From: Streptomyces fagopyri
Lineage (GTDB): Bacteria > Actinomycetota > Actinomycetes > Streptomycetales > Streptomycetaceae
Assembly: GCF_009498275.1 (NCBI RefSeq)
Contig: NZ_CP045643.1
Coordinates: 1,736,001-1,800,000, forward strand
DNA length: 64,000 nucleotides
Direction of reading: 5' to 3'
Positions 19,592-26,874 of this stretch are shown here, piece by piece. Both the position numbers and the translations under genes were made by a program. How positions within the stretch are numbered: position 1 is the stretch's first letter; each line of letters starts with the position of its first letter. The notes under the pieces were generated by a model. The model had not been told where the DNA came from and did not search any database. It worked only from the letters and a program-made list of their open reading frames with translations.

Positions 19592-20824
19592 CTACTCGGT
19601 GACCTGATCGGGTGTGACGACTTCGGTGATGCCACGGGCCGCGAGGTGGTCCTTGTCGTCGGCGCGGCTCGCGAGAACGGTGGTGGGACGGGCGCCGTCG
19701 GCGGTCAGCCGGGCGAAGGCCTCGAAGACCGGGCCGCCGGGGGCGCAGACGGATCGGCCGTGAGCGGTGTCGACGACGAGCGCGGTCGTGCGCGCGGACG
19801 GCCGGTGTGTCCGTCCCTCGCCGGCGATCCGGGCGATGGTCCGCGCGGCCGGCTTGGGCCGCCGGTCGTTGGTCAACAGGCCGAGGCCGTATTCGAGTTC
19901 GGGGAAGTCGGCCAGGTCGCGGCTGACGTCGTGCGAGCACCACCAGGTGATGCCCCACAGGTCGGGGCAGTCGAGTGCGTTCGTGACGGTCGCCTCGGTG
20001 AAGGCGGCCGCGTGCTCGGCCTCGATCAGCGGGGCGGGCGCGCCGACCTCCTGGAGCCACACCGGGCGGCCCGGGTCGTCGGCCCAGGCCTTGGACAGCT
20101 CGACCAGGTAGGCGGCGTGGTGCTCGGTGGCGACGCCCCGGCGTCCGTGCCGTTGGGCCGTGCCGTTGAACACCCAGGAGTGGACGGCGGTGAGGGCACC
20201 GAGCCGGGCCGAGTGCTCGGGCGTGAACGGCTGGTCGTCCTGGTACCAGGCGGCGTCGTAGGAGGCGTGCAGGTGCGGCTTGCCCGGAGCGCCCTCCTCG
20301 CAGGCCGCGAGCAGGCGGGTCAGCCACGCTCCGGCCTGCTCGGGCGTGATGCGGTCCGGGTCGGGATGCGGCCCGGCGGCGAACTGGTTGACCTCGTTGC
20401 CGATCGTCATGCCGAGGAAGTTCGGCCGGTCGGCGAGGGCGGCGGCCAGGGTGCGCAGGTACTCCGCCTCCGCCTCGACCACCCGCGGGTCGGTGAAGAT
20501 GTTCCGCCGGTGCCAGGTCTGCGTCCACGCGGGCAGGAAGTCGAAGCTCGACAGGTGCCCCTGCAGTCCGTCGACGTTGACGTCGAGCCCGCGTTCGGCG
20601 GCGGCGTCGGCGAGCGCCACGAGCTGTTCGACGGCGCGCGGCCGGATCAGGGTGCGGTTGGGCTGGAAGTAGGGCCACAGCGGGAAGACCCGGATGTGGT
20701 CGAGGCCGAGCGCGGCGATCGAGTCGAGGTCGGCGCGGACGGAGTCGAGGTCGAAGTCGAGCCAGTGGTGGAACCACCCTTCGCTCGGGGTGTAGTTGAC
20801 GCCGAAGCGCACGGCAGAGGACAT
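19592..20824 (-). CDS. GH5-type glycoside hydrolase, possible N-glycan core beta-mannosidase
   Basis: This is a 410-residue TIM-barrel hydrolase without a signal peptide. The acid/base is Glu144 in 'MTIGNEVNQF' and the nucleophile Glu259 in 'PVWLQEVGAP', the spacing expected for clan GH-A. The N-terminus 'VRFGVNYTPSEGWFHHW' and sandwiching between the GH85 gene and the importer suggest the GH5_18 group, whose characterised bifidobacterial member cleaves Man-beta-1,4-GlcNAc, the product left after alpha-mannosidase trimming; subfamily membership is inference. Start ATG 20824 has AAGGA six bases upstream; an upstream in-frame ATG lacks this. Confidence 0.8.
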   Translation of the reverse strand: MSSAVRFGVNYTPSEGWFHHWLDFDLDSVRADLDSIAALGLDHIRVFPLWPYFQPNRTLIRPRAVEQLVALADAAAERGLDVNVDGLQGHLSSFDFLPAWTQTWHRRNIFTDPRVVEAEAEYLRTLAAALADRPNFLGMTIGNEVNQFAAGPHPDPDRITPEQAGAWLTRLLAACEEGAPGKPHLHASYDAAWYQDDQPFTPEHSARLGALTAVHSWVFNGTAQRHGRRGVATEHHAAYLVELSKAWADDPGRPVWLQEVGAPAPLIEAEHAAAFTEATVTNALDCPDLWGITWWCSHDVSRDLADFPELEYGLGLLTNDRRPKPAARTIARIAGEGRTHRPSARTTALVVDTAHGRSVCAPGGPVFEAFARLTADGARPTTVLASRADDKDHLAARGITEVVTPDQVTE

Positions 20825-20858
20825 GCGGGATCCTTGCGAGATCGAAGGACGGACGGGT

Positions 20859-21770
20859 TCAGCCCTTGACGGCGCCCTCGCCCACACCGCGGAAGAAGTA
20901 CCGCTGGAGACAGGCGAAGAGCGCGATCAGGGGGGCCACGGCGATGATCGTGCCCGCGGCGACGAGCCGCTCGTCGTTGGCGAACGTGCCGTGCAGGTAG
21001 TTGAGTCCGATGGTCAGGGTGAACTTGGAGGGATCGCTGAGCACGATGAGGGGCCACAGGAAGTCGTCCCAGGCGCCCATGAAGGCGAAGATCGCGACGA
21101 CGGCGAGGGTGCCCTTCACCGACGGCAGCGCGATCCGCAGGAACCGCTGCCAGACGTTCGCGCCGTCGATGTAGGCCGCCTCCTCGATCTCGTAGGGGAG
21201 GTTGAGGAAGGCGTTGCGCATCAGCAGGACGTTCATCGCGCCGACGCAGCCGGGCAGGACGACGCCGATGAGCGTGTTGTTCAGGCCGAGTTCACGCATG
21301 GTGGTGAACTGGGCGATGATGATGCCCTCCACGGGGACCAGCATCGCGAGGATGAAGACGAGCGTCGCCGCCTTGCGGCCGCGGTAGCGCAGCCGGGCCA
21401 GGGCGTAGCCGGCGAGGGCCGAGCCGGCACAGTTCGTCACGACGTTGGCGCCCGCGACCTTGAGCGAGTTCACCGCGTAGTCCCAGACGGGGATGGTGTC
21501 GGCGACCCGCTGGTAGTTGTGCAGTGTCGGGTGGCCGGGCAGGAGCGCAGGCGGCGACTGGAAGATGTCCTCGCTCGGCCCCTTGAGCGAGGTGGACAGC
21601 TGCCACAGGAACGGGCCGACGGTCAGGGCGAGGACGGCGAGCAGCAGCAGGTACCGCAGGACGAGTTCCCACACCCGGACGCGACGGCCGTGCTCGTCGG
21701 TGACGCGGGGGCGGGGCCGGCGCTCCGGTGCCGGAGCGCCGGCGGGTCGTACCTTCTCCAGCACGGTCAC
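20859..21770 (-). CDS. Sugar ABC transporter permease (CUT1, MalG-like)
   Basis: This 303-residue membrane protein has six predicted helices and the EAA loop 'EEAAYIDGANVWQRFLRIALPSVK' that docks the ATPase. Start GTG 21770 follows AGGAGG and overlaps the stop of the other permease (GTGA). No ATPase gene is present in the operon, so it presumably uses the shared Streptomyces ATPase MsiK, encoded elsewhere. It forms the importer with the next two genes. Confidence 0.9.
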   Translation of the reverse strand: MTVLEKVRPAGAPAPERRPRPRVTDEHGRRVRVWELVLRYLLLLAVLALTVGPFLWQLSTSLKGPSEDIFQSPPALLPGHPTLHNYQRVADTIPVWDYAVNSLKVAGANVVTNCAGSALAGYALARLRYRGRKAATLVFILAMLVPVEGIIIAQFTTMRELGLNNTLIGVVLPGCVGAMNVLLMRNAFLNLPYEIEEAAYIDGANVWQRFLRIALPSVKGTLAVVAIFAFMGAWDDFLWPLIVLSDPSKFTLTIGLNYLHGTFANDERLVAAGTIIAVAPLIALFACLQRYFFRGVGEGAVKG

Positions 21771-22705
21771 GCGTCCTCCTTCCGGTCGGCCCGCAGCACA
21801 AGCAGCATCAGCGCGACGGTGACGACGAAGACGACGACGGAGAGGGCGGAGGCGTAGCCCACCCGGCCGGTCAGTCCGGTGCCGGTGCGCTGGACCAGCA
21901 TGACGAGGGTGGTGTCCTCGCCCGCCGGTCCGCCGTCCGGGCCCGCCATCAGGTACACCTCGGAGAACACCTTGAAGGCGGCGACCGAGGAGAGCGCGCC
22001 GACCAGCACCATGGTGGAGCGGACGGCGGGCACGGTGACGGTGAGGAAGCGGCGTACCGCCCCCGCGCCGTCGACCGACGCCGCCTCGTGCAGCTCGCGC
22101 GGTACGTTGGCGAGCGCGGCCAGATAAATGATCATGTAGTAGCCGAGGCCCTTCCAGACCGTGACGGCCATGGCGCTCAGCAGGAGCAGCCACTGGTCGC
22201 TGAGGAAGCCGGCCCTGCCGACGCCGACCGTCTCCAGCAGCGAGTTCACCAGGCCGCGTTCGTCCAGCAGCCACACCCAGATCAGGCCGACCACGACGAT
22301 GGAGGCGACGACCGGCGTGTAGAAGGCGGACCGGAAGAAGGTGATGCCGGGGATGTTCTTCTGCACCAGCAGGGCGAGCAGCAACGGCAGCAGGACGAGC
22401 GCGGGGACCACCCCGACGACGTACAGCGTGCTGTTGCGCAGCCCGATCCAGAACATGTCGTCGTGCAGCAGCTCCCGGTAGTTGGCGAGGCCCACGAACG
22501 TGCCGGGGATCAGGGTGCGGCGGTCGGTGAAGGAGTTGACCACCGTCGAGACGAACGGATAGAGGATGAAGACACCCGTGATCAGCAGTCCCGGTGCGGC
22601 GAACAGCCAGGGGCCGGCCGGAAGCCGGCGTCGGACCCGGGGGGCCGCGCTGGGCGTCCGCGCGCCGCGCCGCACGTCGCCGGATACGGTCGAGGAACTC
22701 GCCAT
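21767..22705 (-). CDS. Sugar ABC transporter permease (CUT1, MalF-like)
   Basis: The 312-residue partner permease carries about six membrane segments and the EAA loop 'HEAASVDGAGAVRRFLTVTVPAV'. It begins 6 bp after the binding-protein stop and overlaps the MalG-like gene by four bases, so the three transport genes are one transcriptional unit. The substrate is inferred from the glycosidases downstream to be a mannose-containing oligosaccharide released by GH85. Confidence 0.9.
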   Translation of the reverse strand: MASSSTVSGDVRRGARTPSAAPRVRRRLPAGPWLFAAPGLLITGVFILYPFVSTVVNSFTDRRTLIPGTFVGLANYRELLHDDMFWIGLRNSTLYVVGVVPALVLLPLLLALLVQKNIPGITFFRSAFYTPVVASIVVVGLIWVWLLDERGLVNSLLETVGVGRAGFLSDQWLLLLSAMAVTVWKGLGYYMIIYLAALANVPRELHEAASVDGAGAVRRFLTVTVPAVRSTMVLVGALSSVAAFKVFSEVYLMAGPDGGPAGEDTTLVMLVQRTGTGLTGRVGYASALSVVVFVVTVALMLLVLRADRKEDA

Positions 22706-22711
22706 GCCGGA

Positions 22712-24004
22712 TCAGCCCTGCTGCTGGAGCAGCCGGTCGCAGGCCTTGACAGCGTTGTCAAGGGCCGTCTTGGGGCTCTCCTTGCCCTGGAGCGCCTTGG
22801 CGACCTCGTTGCGCAGCGCGGTCTTCATCTGCTCGCTGAAGAGGACCGGCGTGTAATTGACCGCGTTCTTCAGGGACTTGGCGGCGGCGATCCGCACCCG
22901 TGTCTCGTCGCTCCCGTCCTCCTTGGTGAAGTACGGGTCGTCGAGTGAGCCCGCGGTGCTCGGGAAGATCGCCACCTTCTTGGCGAACGACATCTGGTTC
23001 TGCGCGTCGGTGACGAAGTGCGCGAAGGCGACCGACGCCGGGGTGTGCTTGGTGCGCGAGTTGACCATGACGCCCATGACGTACATGTTCACCTTGCCGG
23101 TGCTGGTGATCTGGTCCGTGATGCCGATGTTCCGGTAGAGGCTCGGCGCCTGCTTCTTGAAGTTGCCGAGGTCCAGGGCGCTGCCCGGGTTCATGGCGAC
23201 GGCGCCGGTGAGGAACTTCTTGCCGGACGACTCCGGGGTCGCGGTGAGCGCCTGCGGGTCGAGCGCCTTGGCGTCGTACAACTCCTTGTACTTGGTCAGG
23301 AGCTCTATGCCCTTGGCGTCGTTGAAGGCGAAGGAGGTGCCTTCCTTGTTCATCAGCTCGACGCCGTAACGCCCGAAGTCCTCGACGGTGGGCACGTTGG
23401 CGAGCGTGGCCACCTTGCCGTCGGTCTTCTGGGCCAGCCGCAGCGCGTCGGCGAACAGGTCGTCGTAGGTCGTCGGCGGCTTGGACGCGTCGAGTCCGGC
23501 CTTCTCGAACAGCGACTTGTTGTAGAAGAGCGGCCCGGTGTTGAGGTACCACGGGAAGGCGTAGGTCCCGGTCATGCCGGGTACCTGGTGGCCGGCCCAG
23601 GCACCGTCCAGGTACTCCTTCCTGTACTGGGCGGCCGACTTGTCGAGGTCCAGCGCGAGGCCCGCCTTGGCGAGCGGGGCGACCAGGTCCGGGGAGACGT
23701 TGACGACGTCGGGCAGGGTACCGCCGGCCGCGTCCGCGCTGATCTTGTCGGCGTAGCCCTCCGCGGGCTGGTCGACCCACTTCACATGGGTGTCCGGGTA
23801 CTTCTTCTCGAAGTCCGCGATCACGCCCTCGAAGTACTCCTTGAAGTTGGCCCTCAGGTTCCAGGTCTGGAAGGTGATGTCGCCCTCGACCTTGCCCGAG
23901 GCGTCCGTCGAGCCACCGCCGTCGTTCCCGGAGCCGCAGGCACTCAGCGGCAGGACGACGGCGACGGCAGCGGCGGCGGCGAGAACTCTGCGGGAGATGC
24001 GCAC
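22712..24004 (-). CDS. Sugar ABC transporter substrate-binding lipoprotein (CUT1)
   Basis: This is a 430-residue extracellular solute-binding protein of the oligosaccharide type. The signal ends with lipobox PLSACGSG; the mature part has 'DITFQTWNLRANFKEYFEGVI' and 'VNMYVMGVMVNSRTKHTPASV'. I chose GTG 24004 because GAGGAG lies nine bases upstream and the signal then starts 'RISRRVLAAAAA'; the open frame continues upstream without a ribosome site. It is the first gene of the six-gene N-glycan operon. Confidence 0.9.
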   Translation of the reverse strand: MRISRRVLAAAAAVAVVLPLSACGSGNDGGGSTDASGKVEGDITFQTWNLRANFKEYFEGVIADFEKKYPDTHVKWVDQPAEGYADKISADAAGGTLPDVVNVSPDLVAPLAKAGLALDLDKSAAQYRKEYLDGAWAGHQVPGMTGTYAFPWYLNTGPLFYNKSLFEKAGLDASKPPTTYDDLFADALRLAQKTDGKVATLANVPTVEDFGRYGVELMNKEGTSFAFNDAKGIELLTKYKELYDAKALDPQALTATPESSGKKFLTGAVAMNPGSALDLGNFKKQAPSLYRNIGITDQITSTGKVNMYVMGVMVNSRTKHTPASVAFAHFVTDAQNQMSFAKKVAIFPSTAGSLDDPYFTKEDGSDETRVRIAAAKSLKNAVNYTPVLFSEQMKTALRNEVAKALQGKESPKTALDNAVKACDRLLQQQG

Positions 24005-24048
24005 GGATGGGGCTCCTCTGCGGTGGGGGGAGAACGGTGCCGGGGCAG

Positions 24049-24078
24049 ACCTTGCATGCAACTCGCCCGAGCAGTCAA
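24049..24078 (-). promoter_or_regulatory. Probable promoter of the N-glycan operon
   Basis: On the minus strand TTGACT (24078-24073) is followed after 18 bases by CAAGGT (24054-24049), a reasonable Streptomyces housekeeping pair. The first codon of the binding protein is 45 bases further on. About 80-120 bp behind it lie the two LacI-type operator copies, so control by looping or steric block of an upstream promoter are both possible. Confidence 0.4.
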
Positions 24079-24155
24079 TGGATTTGACCCAGCTAAACTC
24101 TTTAGTGAGGGAACATGGCTGGTCAGAGACGTATGGTCGGCCTCTTGCGACGGAT

Positions 24156-24197
24156 CACTAATGCGCTTTAGATTGACTCAACTCAAGCGCATTAGTG
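24156..24197. promoter_or_regulatory. Paired LacI-type operators upstream of the LacI gene
   Basis: Two near-palindromes with the central CG typical of LacI operators lie 24 bp apart centre to centre: CTAATGCGCTTTAG (24158-24171) and CTCAAGCGCATTAG (24182-24195). They face each other, so together they make a perfect 13-bp inverted repeat, 24156-24168 with 24185-24197, separated by 16 bp that include a TTGACT hexamer. A related half-like element, CTAAACTCTTTAG, lies at 24093-24105 nearer the operon promoter. Best read as binding sites of the regulator starting at 24226. Confidence 0.65.
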
Positions 24198-24225
24198 CAC
24201 AGTCCCAGCAGAACGGGGAGCAAGG

Positions 24226-25272
24226 TTGCCAGCCAAGCGGTCACCCGCGCGCCGGCCGACGATGAAGGACATAGCGCGGCGCGCGGGGGTCTCGGAGAGC
24301 GCGGTCTCCTTCGCTCTCAACGACCGGCCCGGGGTCTCCGAGATCACCCGTGACCGGGTGCGCCGGGTCGCCGAACAGCTGGGCTGGCGGCCGAGCACGG
24401 CGGCCCGCGCGCTGTCCGGCGAGGGCGCGGCCACGGTGGGGCTGGTCGTGGCCCGCCCCGCCGACACCCTGGGCGTGGACTCGTTCTTCCTGCAACTGAT
24501 CTCCGGCATCCAGGAGGTGCTGGCCGAGCGGCACCTCGGGCTGCTCTTCCAGGTGGTGGAGGACGTGGGCGACGAGTGCGCGGTCTACCGGCGCTGGTGG
24601 GCCGAGCACCGCGTGGACGGGGTCCTGGTCGTCGATCCGCGGACCGACGATCCACGTCCCGACCTGCTGGAGGAACTGGGCCTGCCCGCGGTGGTGATCG
24701 GCGGTGTGCCGGACGCGGGGCACCCCGGGATGTCCACCGTCTGGGCGGACGACGCGGGTGCGATGGCCACGGTGGTGGGCGAGTTGTACGCGCTCGGGCA
24801 CCGCCGGATCGCGCACATCGCGGGCCTGCCGGGGCTCGCCCACACCGAGCGGCGCATCCGCACCCTGCGTGCGGAGGCGGAGCGCCGGGGTCTGTCCGAG
24901 GTGCGGTCACTGACCACGGACTACTCGGACTCCGAGGGTGCTGCCGTCACCCGCCGGGTGCTGGAGAGCGGCGCGCCGCCGACCGCGCTGGTGTACGACA
25001 ACGACGTGATGGCCGTCGCCGGGGTCGCCGCCGCGACCGAACTGGGCTTCCTGGTACCGCGTGACGTGTCCGTCGTGGCCTGGGAGGACTCGGCGCTGTG
25101 CCGCATGGTCAGACCGTGGCTGTCCGCGCTCTCCCGCGACACCCTGGAGTTCGGGCGCACGGCCGCGCGGGAACTGACCGCGCTGCTGGACGGCGGCCCG
25201 GCGCGCACGGTCCAGGTGCCGGTGCCGCGGCTGATCGGGCGCGAGAGCACGGGACCGGCCGCCGGCCTCTGA
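24226..25272 (+). CDS. LacI-family transcriptional regulator of the N-glycan operon
   Basis: The 348-residue repressor has an N-terminal helix-turn-helix 'MKDIARRAGVSESAVSFALNDRPGVS', a hinge helix 'STAARALSGEG' and a type I sugar-binding core ending 'RLIGRESTG'. The TTG at 24226 has GGGGAG five bases upstream; an internal ATG at the HTH (codon 13) is an alternative but lacks a comparable site. It diverges from the importer/GH operon, with operators between. The inducer is likely a mannose-containing fragment. Confidence 0.88.
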   Translation: MPAKRSPARRPTMKDIARRAGVSESAVSFALNDRPGVSEITRDRVRRVAEQLGWRPSTAARALSGEGAATVGLVVARPADTLGVDSFFLQLISGIQEVLAERHLGLLFQVVEDVGDECAVYRRWWAEHRVDGVLVVDPRTDDPRPDLLEELGLPAVVIGGVPDAGHPGMSTVWADDAGAMATVVGELYALGHRRIAHIAGLPGLAHTERRIRTLRAEAERRGLSEVRSLTTDYSDSEGAAVTRRVLESGAPPTALVYDNDVMAVAGVAAATELGFLVPRDVSVVAWEDSALCRMVRPWLSALSRDTLEFGRTAARELTALLDGGPARTVQVPVPRLIGRESTGPAAGL

Positions 25273-25440
25273 CACAGGGGGCACGGCCTCCGGACGCGTC
25301 GGTACGGCGGTTGCCGACGAGGACGAGTACGGCCGGTCGGCACCCGGCGGTTTCACCGGGATTCACCCAGGCCCGCCGGAACGCCGTCGGACGAATGACT
25401 CCGTGCCCTCCGGCGACCGGCCTTCCGCAGAAAAAACCCG

Positions 25441-25470
25441 TTGGCGGCCCGCGGCGGCCCCTGCTACTTT
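25441..25470 (+). promoter_or_regulatory. Probable promoter for the sORF/hydrolase transcript
   Basis: TTGGCG (25441-25446) and TACTTT (25465-25470) are separated by 18 bases. Transcription starting near 25477 would give a leader of about 130 nt before the hydrolase ATG, containing the short reading frame at 25508. The rest of the 334-bp gap (25273-25440) shows nothing else I can interpret. Confidence 0.4.
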
Positions 25471-25507
25471 TCCGTAGGCCGTGCGAGAGAACGAGGAGGT
25501 GGTACCC

Positions 25508-25561
25508 GTGGACACAGTATCGACATGGGTGCTCCCCTCCGGGGTCACGGTCGGGCGATAG
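25508..25561 (+). CDS. Possible 17-codon small ORF/leader peptide
   Basis: A GTG at 25508 preceded by GAGGAGGT (a near-perfect ribosome site) opens a frame encoding 'MDTVSTWVLPSGVTVGR', ended by TAG. It lies between a plausible promoter and the hydrolase gene, with 45 bases between its stop and the next ATG. The peptide has no homopolymeric run that would suggest classical attenuation and I recognise no family. The strength of the ribosome site is the only real support. Confidence 0.3.
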   Translation: MDTVSTWVLPSGVTVGR

Positions 25562-25606
25562 GTCGTCCGGGAGCGCCGATCACGCGCACTCCCGAAAGGC
25601 ACGACC

Positions 25607-26338
25607 ATGCGATTCACTTCGGAACAGCGTTTCGACGACGGCGTCCTCGAACGCGAATTCACCCTCGGCGAGATCCCCGGCGTCCTGTGGACGCCCCCGT
25701 CCTCGTCCGCGCCGGCGCCGCTGATCCTGCTCGGCCACCCCGGCGGACTACGGAGGATGCACCCCCGACTGGCGGCCCGAGCCCGGCACTCGGCCGCGGA
25801 CGGCTTCGCCTCGGTCACCGTCGAGCTCCCCGGGAGCGGTGACCGGCCCCGCTGGCCCGCCCTCGAACAGGCCCGCGCCGACCTGCACCGGGCGATGAAG
25901 GCCGGCGAGCCGGTCGGCGACGAGATCATCGACGCCCTCGTCCTCCCGCTGGTCGAGAAGGCGGTCCCGGAATGGCGGGACACCCTGGACGCCGTCCTGT
26001 CGTTGCCCGAGATCGGTGGCCCGGTCGGGTACTCGGGCGGAGTGATCTCCATCGGGACGCGGCTGGCGGTGGTCGAGCCGCGCATCTCGGCCGCCGTCCT
26101 GTTCGCCGGGAGTTTCGTACCCCGCGTCATGTTCGAGGAGGCCCGGCAGGTCACCGTCCCCCTGCACGTCCTGCTGCAGTGGGACGACGAGGGGAACGAC
26201 CGGCAGTCGGCCCTGGACCTGTTCGACGCCTTCGGCTCCAAGGAGAAGACCCTGAACGCCAACATGGGCGGCCACGCCGGCGTCCCGGAGTCCGCCGGGG
26301 AGGCTGCGGCCCGGTTCTTCACCCGGCACCTGAGGTGA
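25607..26338 (+). CDS. Alpha/beta hydrolase (dienelactone-hydrolase-like)
   Basis: The 243-residue enzyme has an oxyanion region 'LILLGHPGG', nucleophile elbow 'VGYSGGVIS' (Ser in GxSxG), a late Asp in 'LLQWDDEGN' and His in 'MGGHAGVP', which together suggest a Ser-Asp-His triad. ATG 25607 follows AAAGG at a nine-base spacing. The substrate is unknown; it sits between the N-glycan operon and the fucosidase gene but has no signal peptide and no clear link to either. Confidence 0.75.
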   Translation: MRFTSEQRFDDGVLEREFTLGEIPGVLWTPPSSSAPAPLILLGHPGGLRRMHPRLAARARHSAADGFASVTVELPGSGDRPRWPALEQARADLHRAMKAGEPVGDEIIDALVLPLVEKAVPEWRDTLDAVLSLPEIGGPVGYSGGVISIGTRLAVVEPRISAAVLFAGSFVPRVMFEEARQVTVPLHVLLQWDDEGNDRQSALDLFDAFGSKEKTLNANMGGHAGVPESAGEAAARFFTRHLR

Positions 26339-26874
26339 GGCCGGACGATCGGGCCATCTGCGGACCGTAGGTCCGTCGGCGGGGCCACCGGCCGACGGTA
26401 GGCCGCGTCGGTCGGGACGCCGCTCGTGGAGGAAGGGCTCCGGCCCTCCTCGATGCCGGCGCCCTGCCGGCTCGCCCGCCCCGAGCGCGGCGGTACCGGC
26501 CATCAGCGGTACCGCCCGGTCAGGCCGGCGGCCTACCGGGGGATGTTCCCGCAGGCCCGGGTCGGCCGGGTGACCGCCCTCCGGTCCTCCGGGGTCCGGT
26601 CCTCCGGGGTTCCGGTCCTCCGGGGTTCCGGGGTTCCGGGTTCCGGGGTCCGGAGTCCGGAGTCCGGAGTCCCGGGGGGTCCCGGAGTCCCGGGGCCGGC
26701 TCGCGCCCGGTCCGGGGTCCGCGCGCGTCGTCGGCGGCGGCAGCGCGCGAACCGTGCGCGTGCGGCGCCGTGGAAGTCACGGCCGCGGCGCCGCCCTGGG
26801 CCGGACCCACCCCGCGCCGCGGGACCCGTCCGCGCACCACGACCGTGGTCACGATGTCCGTGATCGCACGGGCG
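26339..26874. repeat. Gene-free stretch with G/C-rich short-period repeats
   Basis: This 536-bp gap contains a run of degenerate tandem copies at about 26578-26700: first units like TCCGGGGTCCGGTCC, then TTCCGGGG, then GGAGTCC. Open frames across it show the low-complexity composition of repeats rather than of protein. It separates the hydrolase (plus strand) from the end of the fucosidase (minus strand), so it is a convergent-gene spacer, and stems made from GGACC/GGTCC units may end transcription. Confidence 0.55.

Noticed and set aside
16451..20869. A 1472-codon plus-strand open frame over the GH38, GH85 and GH5 genes
   Set aside because: It is an artefact of high GC with few stop codons. 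No domain is recognisable and all three minus-strand genes have catalytic motifs and ribosome sites.
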